Source of the DNA: Flavobacterium ginsengisoli
GTDB taxonomy: Bacteria; Bacteroidota; Bacteroidia; Flavobacteriales; Flavobacteriaceae
NCBI RefSeq assembly: GCF_029625315.1
Contig: NZ_CP121110.1
Span: forward strand, 620,001 to 684,000
Length of the DNA: 64,000 nucleotides
Reading direction: 5' to 3'
Position numbers and translations under genes: made by a program. Under the pieces are notes generated by a model, which saw only the letters and a program-made list of their open reading frames with translations, searched no databases and was not told the DNA's origin. Of the stretch, positions 20,701 through 32,801 are shown one piece after another. How positions within the stretch are numbered: the first letter of the stretch is position 1; each line of letters begins with the position of its first letter.

Positions 20701-21741
20701 TTAAAAAGTATAGATAAAATTTTCAAACGTTTTTACCAAGCTTCAAACAGTAAAGACAATAATACTGGATCAGGAATTGGTTTGTCATTGGTAAAATCTT
20801 TGGTTGCCATTCATAAAGGAACTATTTCTGTAGAAAGTACTGCAGGAAAAGGAAGTACTTTTAAAGTAGAAATTCCGATTGATCGTGAATCTTACGAACA
20901 TAAAGAAGTGTTTGAATATGCTCTTAAAAATGACAATCTAAGTATGCTGATTCCAGAAAAGGTCGCCAAGAAAATTATTCAGAATACAGATTTAAAAGAG
21001 AAGATTCTGGTTATTGAAGATAACTCAGAACTCAGAAAATATTTGGTCGATTATTTATCGGATTATTACAAAGTGTATGATGCTGAAAATGGAGAAGAAG
21101 GCTTAAAAATCTGCCGACAAATAAAACCTATTTTATGCGTAACCGATGTTATGATGCCCGTTATGGACGGATTGGAATTTTGCCAGCAATTAAAAAATGA
21201 TGATTTTATAAGTCATATTCCAGTTGTGATGCTTACAGCGTTGGGAGAAAATATGGATAAAGTAAAAGGTTATGATATTGGAGCTGATGGTTATTTGGTA
21301 AAACCTTTTGAGCCTTTACTTTTGAAAACGGTTATAGAAAATATGATCAAATCGAGATTAGATCTGAAACAAAAATTCTCTGGCGAAGTAGAAAGCAAAG
21401 TTAGCATGCTGACACATTCGCCAATTGACGAGGAGTTTATGGAAAAAGTAACGAATCTAATCAACGATAATTTAAGCGATGTTGATCTTTCAACCGATTT
21501 TTTATGTGACAAACTGGGCGTTAGTTCTTCCAAATTATATAGAAAAATTAAAGAATTGACCGATTTAGCACCAAATGAATTTATCAGAACCATTCGTTTA
21601 AAAAAATCAGCAGAATTGCTAAAAACCAAAAAATACAATGTTTCTGAAGTAACAGATTTAGTTGGTTTTAATGATCCATTATATTTCAGTAGATGCTTCA
21701 AGAAACAGTTTGGTTTCCCGCCAAGCAAGTTGATTAATTAG
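17707..21741 (+). CDS. hybrid two-component system sensor kinase/AraC regulator (HTCS)
   Basis: This intact gene encodes 1344 aa. Order: signal peptide (1-20); periplasmic beta-propeller repeats with WFGT/WIGT/WVGT motifs (~30-680); Y_Y_Y domain (~700-775); one membrane helix (~781-803); HisKA with HELRTPL, His843 the likely phospho-acceptor; HATPase with NALKFT, DDGIGIP and GSGIGLSL; receiver domain with LVIEDN and TDVMMPVMDG, Asp1147 the likely acceptor; and a C-terminal AraC helix-turn-helix ending GFPPSKL. Such proteins bind a released oligosaccharide in the periplasm and switch on the neighbouring polysaccharide locus. It lies at the end of locus A, so that locus is its probable target, although cluster B starts right after it. 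Confidence 0.96.
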   Translation: MSQKSFLLFLLSAFFYHSYSQNIKFAHYNDNNGLSHNSVRHIVQDKKGFMWFGTFSGLNRFDGYQFKNYMSSTPGKNKLYNDDITALELDEKNNYLWIGTRKGLTLFKMDTHVFTTYFHKKDDPNSLPDDEVRAVYVDKFERVWVGTKTKGIYLFFLKENRFEKIKLNGYEYIKEIFEDKKGNVWVGSYEKSSVAKITMDAKGAIVKINNYTLSVPNSNIKNPYLNFIYEDAKQDIFVGTREGLYKLDKASDKFVNLYIESKQVRGALGPYFISVAQAPDGKYWVGTLGGLLVCDQLEDIQKGNYKWYYSILSDDTSLVDNLISALYFDKSGVLWIGTEDGLDKYDPYENQFTLNKDISRSIGNQAPRIRGFAKTYDEKVIVATYHNGLFISNIKGSTPLHNTGKDIASIYSEDGKIFYCGLWDGNVLVYNYLSNSSREINLGFEKSPVFAFRKITDDKMIVGSFGEGAVILNTKTLQVETSSKLLPDFQINAIERDTKNNVWFATETGVVKYNINTGKIETYSSLFIKEKGVPHDENVSDVLVDVKGKIWASTRFGLCLYNPKKNEFEPVKNLKELSGKWITDILSDANGNLWLNINNNNIAFVKSNLKDISIYHVNSGNRLDVFSSSGFFYFNNSNIFLGGKNGIISFSPPAMKRNNWSPLPVISEFKIQNEEVFPEMEINGEIPLSKDLNYGNEIELSHKNRNFSLQFSAPSFANEKLNKFQYMLEGFDKEWITVNSTSRIVQYTNLYPGNYTFKIRSSNSDGYWSKTVSYKIKILPPFWLTPTSFLMFFAILFGVFYFIRKEIKNRIRLKQELLTEKVNREHDIKLNNEKLRFFTNISHELRTPLTLILGPAKQLLDENSNATDYEKSRYNLIYQNASRLLNLVNQVLDFRKAQSGELKLKVTKTDILSYSKNIFDSFKEMAYNKKIKLNFISEDDEINGWLDNDKYDKILYNLLSNALKFTNKNGNVDLYVRLKDTVEDILVIEVTDDGIGIPLKSIDKIFKRFYQASNSKDNNTGSGIGLSLVKSLVAIHKGTISVESTAGKGSTFKVEIPIDRESYEHKEVFEYALKNDNLSMLIPEKVAKKIIQNTDLKEKILVIEDNSELRKYLVDYLSDYYKVYDAENGEEGLKICRQIKPILCVTDVMMPVMDGLEFCQQLKNDDFISHIPVVMLTALGENMDKVKGYDIGADGYLVKPFEPLLLKTVIENMIKSRLDLKQKFSGEVESKVSMLTHSPIDEEFMEKVTNLINDNLSDVDLSTDFLCDKLGVSSSKLYRKIKELTDLAPNEFIRTIRLKKSAELLKTKKYNVSEVTDLVGFNDPLYFSRCFKKQFGFPPSKLIN

Positions 21742-22164
21742 GTTTTTTTGACAGGATTCGGGCGATGGCGATTGGCGAAGCAATTCAGGAATTTTACAAT
21801 CCAGCTCTCAAAGAGTCAAAAACATCAAAGTAGTGCGACTCACAGCGAAAGAATGTGCAACATCTAAATTAGCCCTGAAAGAGTGAAAGCATATTCTGAG
21901 TATTATGTGTTGAATTATTATATGGACATATTTGTGCTTTCACCCTTGTAGGGTGCTATTCATTCCCATGTTAGAGTGTAGTGCGGTGCACTAGTTTGAT
22001 GCTTTTGGACTTTCAGTCCAATTCAAATTCTATCCATTTTTTCTTTGATTGATATGTAAAAATCCTACAATAATCAATTTTATCCATGTTTTTGATGTAT
22101 TAATCCATTTTGAAAGAAGGATGTAATTCTATTTTTGTCTTATAACTTTTAACTATTTAGCATT
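21742..22164. repeat. repeat-rich intergenic region after the HTCS gene
   Basis: No gene is seen in these 423 bases. They hold an imperfect inverted repeat, AGCCCTGAAAGAGTGAAAGC (21871-21890) against GCTTTCACCCTTGTAGGGTGC (21936-21956), and a small palindrome GGACTTTCAGTCC at 22008-22020. Text of this kind is typical of dispersed REP-like elements in Bacteroidota. No transposase is present. Confidence 0.55.
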
Positions 22165-23052
22165 ATGAAAAAGCATATAGATACAGACAATCCGTTAAAT
22201 AATTTAGATGAGTGGGAAGATGATTTGTTAATGCGATATCCTGATCCTTCTGAAGAAAATGAAGAAGTAAAAGAAAAGCAGAAAGAAGAATTTAGAAACT
22301 ATGTCGATTCGGAAAGAGTAGAAACTGTTAAGGAGTTTTACAGAATAAACCACACGTATCAAACTTATGATTTTGTATGCGACAAAGAACAAGATTTTCT
22401 GCAATTTAATAGAAAAGAAATGTCAATCTGGGAAGCTGTTGAGTTTTTAAACACGCTTGTAGACGACAGTGACCCAGATATTGACTTAGACCAAACACAG
22501 CACCTTTTACAAACTTCAGAAGCAATTCGCGCAGACGGTCATCCAGATTGGTTTGTATTGACAGGTTTCATTCATGATTTAGGTAAAGTATTATGTTTGT
22601 TTGGAGAACCGCAATGGGCAGTTGTAGGAGATACATTTCCTGTTGGATGTGCTTATTCGGATAAAATTGTATATTCAGAATTCTTTAAAGAAAATCCAGA
22701 TTTTACAGACGAAAGATTCAATACCAAGTTTGGTGTTTACACAGAAAACTGCGGATTGGACAATGTAAAAATGAGTTGGGGACACGATGAGTATTTGTAT
22801 CAAATCATGAAAGATTATCTTCCAGATCCAGCTTTATACATGATTCGTTATCATTCCTTTTATTCTCAGCATAAAGAAAATGCTTATGCGCATTTAATGA
22901 ATGAAAAAGATATCGAAATGTTTGACTGGGTGAGAAAATTCAATCCTTACGATTTGTATACAAAAGCGCCAGTAAAACCAGACGTGCAAGCATTGCTTCC
23001 TTATTATAAAGAATTAGTTGCGAAATATTTACCAGAAAAATTGAAGTTTTAA
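22165..23052 (+). CDS. myo-inositol oxygenase (MIOX)
   Basis: This intact gene encodes 295 aa, close to the length of the animal enzyme. The di-iron HD-type site is visible in [40 protein letters not shown] and [10 protein letters not shown], with the later Asp in [13 protein letters not shown]. The enzyme uses O2 to turn myo-inositol into D-glucuronate. No signal peptide is seen, so it is cytoplasmic. The product could join uronic acids released from pectin by the GH28 enzymes downstream. The gene is flanked by long intergenic repeats and may be its own transcription unit. Confidence 0.93.
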   Translation: MKKHIDTDNPLNNLDEWEDDLLMRYPDPSEENEEVKEKQKEEFRNYVDSERVETVKEFYRINHTYQTYDFVCDKEQDFLQFNRKEMSIWEAVEFLNTLVDDSDPDIDLDQTQHLLQTSEAIRADGHPDWFVLTGFIHDLGKVLCLFGEPQWAVVGDTFPVGCAYSDKIVYSEFFKENPDFTDERFNTKFGVYTENCGLDNVKMSWGHDEYLYQIMKDYLPDPALYMIRYHSFYSQHKENAYAHLMNEKDIEMFDWVRKFNPYDLYTKAPVKPDVQALLPYYKELVAKYLPEKLKF

Positions 23053-23063
23053 AAGGGTCATAT

Positions 23064-23216
23064 AAACACATAGAAACATAGTCCCGATAGCTATCGGGAT
23101 TCTTTTAAGTGTAAAAACATTTATTAGAAGAAACTAGTTTCCCACACATAGTTATATGTTTTAATAATAAAGTGAAACGCCTTTCAAGACAAAGAAAAAC
23201 TATGTTTCTATGTGTT
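23064..23216. repeat. nested palindromes between MIOX and GH2
   Basis: The outer arms AAACACATAGAAACATAG (23064-23081) and CTATGTTTCTATGTGTT (23200-23216) are complementary over 17 bases. Just inside the left arm is a perfect 18-base palindrome TCCCGATAGCTATCGGGA (23082-23099). The structure fills the gap between two genes. Confidence 0.75.
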
Positions 23217-23218
23217 AA

Positions 23219-26391
<3,173 letters not shown>

Positions 26392-26475
26392 ATAATTTTA
26401 GTTTTCAGTTTCAGTTTTCGGTCACAGTTAGGACTGAAAACTGAGACTGCGACTGAAGACTAATCAAATAAAAAA

Positions 26476-27618
26476 ATGAGTAACACTACAAGTGGAAGAT
26501 TAATTTCTTTAGATGCACTGCGCGGGTTTGTGATGTTTTGGATCATGAGTGGCGAACATATTATTCATGCTCTGGCCAAAGTGGCTCCAATTCCTATTTT
26601 TGTCTGGATGTCATCGCAACTGCATCATGCAGAATGGAATGGTATTACCTTCTATGATATGATTTTTCCTGTGTTTCTATTTGTGGCCGGCGTTTCGATG
26701 CCTTATTCTTTCGAAAAGAAAATGCAACTGGCTGGTGTTAAATCTCCAAATGATTTGCCTCCAACCGAAAAGCGAAAAATATATTTATCGATGTTGAAAA
26801 GAACCTTCATTTTATTGGTTCTAGGATTTGTAGTAAACGGATTATTACGATTTGATGGTTTTGACCAAACGCGTTTTGCAAGTGTTTTAGGAAGAATTGG
26901 ACTCGCTTGGTTTTTTGCCGGAATCATCTTTTTGAATTTTGATTTTAAAAAACAATTAATCTGGTTCTTCGGAATCTTAATTGGCTATTATGCTTGCAAT
27001 GAAATGGATTCGGTCCCAGATTTTGGAGCTGGAGTTTTAACCAAAGAAGGTTCACTAGAAGGCTACATTGATCGTCTTTTTTTACCAGGAAGATTGCACA
27101 GTACGGTTTACGATCCAGAAGGAATATTTTCAACTCTTCCCGCTATCGCAACTGCTTTATTAGGCGTTTTTATAGGAACATTTTTAAAAGCAAAATGCCC
27201 ATTCTCTATAAATGTGAAATTGCTTTTAATGACCTTAACGGCAGTAGTTTTAATTATTATAGGTTTGATTTGGGATATCAGTTTTCCAATCAACAAACAT
27301 TTATGGACCAGTTCTTTTGTCTGTTTTGTTGGCGGATTTAGTATTTTGTTTTTTGTCTTTTTTTATGTGATAATCGATTTGTTTGGTTTTCATAAATGGG
27401 CATTTCCATTAATCTTAATTGGTTCCAATTCTATTTTAATTTATATCGCAGCAGAAGGTTTAGTCGATTTTAAACATACAGCAGATTATCTTTTTGGCGG
27501 ACTTATACAATATATCTCGCTTAATTGGCGACCTTTTTTTGTCGCATTATCCGTCACCATTGTACAGCTTATTTTACTGTACTTTTTATATAAAAAGAAA
27601 TGGTTTCTCAAGATTTGA
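26476..27618 (+). CDS. DUF5009 / heparan-N-acetyltransferase-like membrane protein
   Basis: This intact gene encodes 380 aa with about ten hydrophobic segments. The start SLDALRGFVMFWIMSGE and YDMIFPVFLFVAGVSMP are the signature of the COG4299/NagX-HGSNAT group of multi-pass acyltransferases. These are thought to pass an acetyl group across the inner membrane to a sugar, but the bacterial substrate is not settled. It lies 84 bases after GH2 and 57 bases before a sodium symporter, so it is probably part of the same sugar-handling set. Confidence 0.82.
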   Translation: MSNTTSGRLISLDALRGFVMFWIMSGEHIIHALAKVAPIPIFVWMSSQLHHAEWNGITFYDMIFPVFLFVAGVSMPYSFEKKMQLAGVKSPNDLPPTEKRKIYLSMLKRTFILLVLGFVVNGLLRFDGFDQTRFASVLGRIGLAWFFAGIIFLNFDFKKQLIWFFGILIGYYACNEMDSVPDFGAGVLTKEGSLEGYIDRLFLPGRLHSTVYDPEGIFSTLPAIATALLGVFIGTFLKAKCPFSINVKLLLMTLTAVVLIIIGLIWDISFPINKHLWTSSFVCFVGGFSILFFVFFYVIIDLFGFHKWAFPLILIGSNSILIYIAAEGLVDFKHTADYLFGGLIQYISLNWRPFFVALSVTIVQLILLYFLYKKKWFLKI

Positions 27619-27675
27619 TAGCAATCAAATTTTAAAATACATTTTACTATCTAACCACACAATAACCACACAATT

Positions 27676-29314
27676 ATGAATGTATTACAAACCGCAGATT
27701 ACATTGTTTTCTTTATCTACTTTGTCATAGTTACTGCCTATGGAATGTATATTTACAGAAGCAAAAAAACTGTCGCAACGAGTTCTAACGAATATTTTTT
27801 AGCCGAAGGATCACTTACTTGGTGGGCAATTGGGGCCTCTTTAATCGCTTCTAATATTTCAGCAGAACATTTTATTGGTATGAGCGGTTCAGGTTTCGCC
27901 ATCGGACTTGCTATTGCTTCTTATGAATGGATGTCGGCCGCTACATTAATTATTGTAGCAATGTTTATTTTACCCATTTATTTGAAGAATAAAATATTTA
28001 CGATGCCTCAGTTTTTAGCCAAAAGATATAGCGGAACAGTGAGTACAATTATGGCTATTATTTGGTTGTTAATCTATGTCTTTGTTAACCTTACTTCAAT
28101 AATTTATTTAGGTGCTTTAGCTATTTCTTCTATTGCTCCAATTAGCTTTCAGTTTTGTGTCATCGGTTTGAGTTTATTCTCGGTAATCGTAACATTGGGC
28201 GGTATGAAAGTAATTGGATACACAGATATGTTTCAGGTTATCGTTTTAATTCTCGGCGGATTAGTAACAACTTATTTAGCCTTAACATTGCTTTCAGATC
28301 AGTTTGGTTTTGGAAAAGATATTCTAAAAGCACTTTCGATTATTGCTGATGAAGCTCCAGGACATCTGCACATGATTCTAGAAGAATCAAATCCGCATTA
28401 TAATGAATTGCCAGGAATGTCGGTTTTAGTTGGCGGAATGTTAATCAATAATCTGGCATATTGGGGATGTAACCAATATATTGTTCAAAGAGCTTTAGGA
28501 GCCGATTTAAAAACTGCGCGTAAAGGAATCTTATTTGCCGCTTTTCTAAAACTTTTAGTTCCAATTATTGCTGTTTTGCCAGGAATCGCCATGTTTGTAA
28601 TGCACGAAAACGGAATGTTTCAACAAGAAATGGTAGATGCAGCTGGAGTTTTAAAACCAGATCACGCGTATCCAACATTAATGAATTTACTTCCGGCAGG
28701 ATTAAAAGGAGTAGCTTTAGCCGCTTTAACTGCTGCGATTGTAGCTTCTTTGGCAGGAAAAGCCAATAGTATTTCGACTATTTTTTCTTTAGATATTTAT
28801 AAAAAATATTTCAACTCGCAGGCATCAGAAAAGAAATTGGTTCGTACAGGAAGATGGTGCGTTGTTGTATGTATGATTATAGCGACTTTTGTTGCTCCTG
28901 CATTAAAATCATTAGATCAAGCGTATCAATTTATTCAAGAATATGTTGGATTCTTTTCGCCAGGAGTATTAGCGATTTTCTTGTTGGGAATGTTCTGGAA
29001 AAAAACAACTCCAGCAGCAGGACTTGCAGGAGCATTATTAACCGTACCTCTTGCTCGCAGTTTTGAAATTTTTACCCATGTGGACAGATGGCGTTTTTCC
29101 AGATTATCCTTTCTTAGACAGAATGACTATTGTTTTCTTCATAATTGTTTTAATAATGGTGGGAATAAGTGTGGTAAATCCAGTTTCTGAAGAAGAGTCT
29201 GAAATTCATCAAATAGAAGTAGATAAATCAATGTTTAAAGTATCATCAGAGTTTATCGTTGGTTCGTTTATTATCAGTGGCGTTTTAGTGGCTTTGTACA
29301 CGGTTTTCTGGTAA
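27676..29314 (+). CDS. SSS-family sodium:sugar symporter (frame broken at 29053-29058)
   Basis: The corrected protein is about 545 aa with 13-14 membrane helices. The family is recognised from SNEYFLAEGSLTWWAIGASL, ASNISAEHFIGMSGSGF and AALTAAIVASLAGKANSIST. It would carry a sugar or uronate from the periplasm into the cytoplasm with Na+. The frame breaks at GCTCGC (29053-29058); GCTGC gives VPLAAVLKFLPMWTDGVFPDY and whole codons. Its place between DUF5009 and the GH28 genes suggests it imports products of cluster B. Confidence 0.9.
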
Positions 29315-29349
29315 GATTTTGGAATTGCTAAAAAGTCACAGGTTTTTTG

Positions 29350-29434
29350 TTTCACGCAGATGTGGCAGATTTAATTGATTTTTTTTATAAAATATCTGCA
29401 AAATCTGCTAAAATCATTTTAAATCTGCGTGAAA
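29350..29434. repeat. intergenic palindrome (CACGCAGAT family, copy 1)
   Basis: The arms TTTCACGCAGAT (29350-29361) and ATCTGCGTGAAA (29423-29434) are perfectly complementary, with a second inner pair (GGCAGATTT against AAATCTGCT). A related copy lies upstream of the next GH28 gene at 31078-31170. Confidence 0.75.
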
Positions 29435-29474
29435 AAAATTAACAAAGAGATTAAAGTAAAGATCAAATAAAAAT

Positions 29475-30984
29475 ATGAAAAAGAAATCTATAATTACCTT
29501 AATTATCCTTTGCCTTTCGCTGACCGTTTCGGCGCAAAAGGTTTTTGATATTAAAAAATACGGTGCAGTTGGAGATGGCAAAACTTTAAACACAAAAGCC
29601 ATTCAAAAAGCAATTGATGCAGCTGAATAAAAACAAAGGAGGAAAAGTTGTTTTTGCTAAAGGGACTTTTCTTTCGGGAAGTATTGTTTTAAAAGATAAT
29701 GTAGAATTATTTTTTGAAGATGGAGCGATTTTGCTCGGAAGCACCAATCCAGACGATTATCCAAAATATGAAGGAATTAGAGCTTTTATTATTGCTAATC
29801 AATCCAAAAATATTGCGGTAAACGGAAAAGGAATTATCGATGGACAAGGAAGAGAATTGGCTTTAGCAATAGACAGTCTGCATCATACAGGAGTTCGAAT
29901 TGATCCGAAATACAATTACAGAAGAATGCGCCCTGAAGATGGTAGAGGAAAACTGATTTCGTTTGTAAAATGCGATTCGATTACCATGACGCAAATTACA
30001 TTAAAAAATAGCCCAGGCTGGACAATGTGTTTTAGAGAATGTAAAAACATTGTAATTGATTTTATGAAAGTGGAAAGCCGAGCGTATTGGAACAATGACG
30101 GAATTGACCTTGACGGCTGCGAGAATGCCCGAATTACCAATTGTAATGTAAACGCTGCAGATGACGGTATTTGTTTAAAATCTGAAGTTCCGGGATTGCA
30201 CAATAACAATATTTACATCGGAAATTGTACGATAAGATCTAGTGCAAATGCAGTGAAATTTGGGACAGGTTCTTACGGAAGTTTCAAAAATGTGACCATT
30301 GAAAACATTAAAGTTTTTGATACTTTCAGATCAGCAGTTGCGATTGAATCTGTTGATGGTGCTGAGATTGAAAATATCAAAGTTTCTGATATTACAGCCC
30401 TAAATACTGGAAACGCAATATTGATTCGTTTAGGTCACAGAAATGGAGATAAACCAGGTTATATTAAAAATGTATCGGTTAAAAATGTAAAAGTACAAGT
30501 TCCCTTTGGCCGTCCAGACATTGATTACGATATGCGCGGGCCAGAAGTCGATTATTTCCATAATCCGTTTCCTTCTTCTATTGCAGGAATTCCAGGGCAT
30601 TTGATAGAAAATGTGACTTTAGAAAATATCGAAATCATTTATCCAGGAAGAGCTTCAAAAGGAATGGCATATCACCCGTTAAGCAGGCTAAAAGATGTAA
30701 AAGAAAACATTAATGGATATCCTGAATTTACCATGTTTGGTGAATTGCCTTCTTGGGGATTTTATGTACGTCACGTAAACGGAATCGAAATGAAAAATAT
30801 AAAACTGATTTTAGATAAGGAAGATTTTCGTCCAGCCTTTGTTTTCGACGATGTAAAAAATCTGACAATGAAAGCTATTGATGTTCCTTCGGATAAAATC
30901 AATCAGATTGTTTTTAAAGATGTTTTATCAAGCAATTTGGACAGCGAAGCCGCAAAAAGAAAAAATAGAACCAGAGCAAAATAA
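29475..30984 (+). CDS. GH28 family glycosidase 1 (frame broken near 29616-29626)
   Basis: The corrected protein is about 502 aa with a signal peptide ending TVSAQ. It is a right-handed beta-helix enzyme of the GH28 pectinase type: KYGAVGDGKT at the mature N-terminus, NNDGIDLDGC and ADDGICLKS carrying the family's aspartates. The usual GHG histidine motif is not seen; the matching place reads FGTGSYG. So the substrate may differ from plain polygalacturonan. The first 47 codons end in a premature stop at GATGCAGCTGAATAA; removing one base joins IQKAIDA to NKNKGGKVVFAKG. The true start is 29475 because the signal peptide begins there. Confidence 0.85.
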
Positions 30985-31012
30985 ATTTGAATTACCAGCA
31001 CATTGATAGTTG

Positions 31013-31204
31013 GCCACAAAGGCACTAAGACACAAAGTTTTTTTGCCAAAGATTATTAAGATTAAAAAGGATTTTTTTTCACGCAGATTCTGCAAATTTT
31101 GGAAGATTAAATTAGATTTCTTTAAAAAAAAATCTGCAGAATCTGTTTAAATCTGCAGAATCTGCGTGAAACAAAAAAACTTAGTGCCTTTGAGTCTTTG
31201 TGGC
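31013..31204. repeat. nested intergenic palindromes (includes CACGCAGAT family, copy 2)
   Basis: The outer arms lie at 31013-31043 (begins GCCACAAAGGCACTAAGA) and 31175-31204 (ends TGAGTCTTTGTGGC). The inner arms around 31078-31105 and 31143-31170 carry CACGCAGATTCTGCA and TGCAGAATCTGCGTG. The inner pair is the same family as the repeat at 29350. Confidence 0.75.
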
Positions 31205-31223
31205 ATTAAAAAAAATAAAAAAT

Positions 31224-32664
31224 ATGAAAAAGAAATCTATAATCGCGATCCTAATTTTCTGTATTTCCTTAACAGTTTCTGCGCAGAAAATTTACGACGT
31301 TAAAAAATACGGAGCAAAAGGAGACGGAAAAACCAACGATGCTGCAGACCATTCAGAAAGCAATTGATGAATGCAGTAAAACAGGCGGAAGAGTTTTAAT
31401 TCCAGCACCATTTACCTTTTTGGCGGGACCAATTGATGTAAAATCAAAAGTAGATTTGCATATTGAAGCCGGAGCAAAATTATTAGCAAGTCCAGATGAG
31501 AAACTGTACACCAAAAGTGCTTTTAGAACCAATCCAGGCGAAGGAACGATTTGGATTGGAGGAGAAAATATAGAAGATTTTACCATTAGTGGAAGCGGCA
31601 AAATAGACGGAAACGGAATTTCTTTTATGGGAGCAGAGGAAGATGATGCCTATATTTTAAAACCGTTTAATGTATTAGATCCAAGACCGCACGTTCTAAC
31701 AATTATTGGAGGAAAAAATATCAGAATCAAAGATGTTCATATCGGAAATTCAGCTTATTGGACTGTGCATTTAATTGGTTGTAATGATGTTGTAATTAGC
31801 GGAATTACTTTATTGAACAGCTTAAAAGTCCGTAACAGCGATGGAATTGATTTAGACCATTCTAAAAATGTTAGAATCAGTGATTGTTATATCGAAAGCG
31901 GTGATGATTGCATTTGTTTAAAAAACAGAAGAGAATTTGAAGAATTTGGCGCTTGCGAAAATATTACAGTAACCAATTGTACCATGACAAGCAGCAGCTG
32001 CGCTATTAAAATTGGTTCAGAAAATATGGATGCTATCAGACAAGTGGTTATTAATAATTGCATCATTAAAAATAGTAATCGAGCTTTAGGTATTCAAAAT
32101 CGTGATGAAGGGACGGTAAGCGACGTTATTTTTTCTAATATTATTATCGAAAGTAAATTAAACACTGATACTTGGTGGGGAAAAGCAGAACCGATTTATG
32201 TAACAGCTTTTAGCAGAGCAAAAGGAAACCATAAAGACGCAAATTGGCGTTTTCCAAAAGGTGCGACAGAAGGTAAGGTCGGAGAAATTAAGAATATCTA
32301 TTTCTCGAATATCCAATGTACAGGAGAAAATGGTGTGTTTGTAAGCGGAGAATCAAAAGATAAAATCAAGAATATTGTTTTTGAAAACGTTAGCGTTTAC
32401 ATGGATAAAACGACTTCTTTCCCTGGCGGATTATATGACAGACGTCCTGCAAATGTGGAAGGTTTTGTAAAAGGAAGCACTTCGGGTTTTTATTTTGATA
32501 CTGCCGAAAGTATAAAAGTTAAGAATTGCACGGTTCAATGGGGGAAAAACAAACCAGAATATTATAAATATGCTGTAGAAAGTAAAAATGTTGATATTTT
32601 AAAAGTGGTTAGTTTAGATGGAGAATCAGCTTTTCCAAATAAATATGAGGCTGTTAAAAAGTGA
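31224..32664 (+). CDS. GH28 family glycosidase 2 (frame broken near 31340-31346)
   Basis: The corrected protein is about 479 aa with a signal peptide ending TVSAQ. GH28 features are NSDGIDLDHS and SGDDCICLKN; the GHG motif is again replaced (AIKIGSEN). Its first residues MKKKSII and mature start DVKKYGAKGDGKT are nearly those of the upstream GH28, so the two look like a tandem duplication. The frame is lost within GATGCTGCAGACC; dropping one base gives NDAQTIQKAIDEC or NDAATIQKAIDEC and 480 codons. Probable role: periplasmic release of galacturonic acid from a pectin side chain. Confidence 0.87.
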
Positions 32665-32801
32665 CGTAATCTTGTAGAAAAATTATAAGTGTAAAATTCA
32701 CAATAAATTTTTGTAAAGTGATACTTTTCAAACTTTAAGCATAGCGTTTAGAATGATTAATTAATATATTGCAAGTATATTCTCAATATAAAAACAGTAC
32801 A

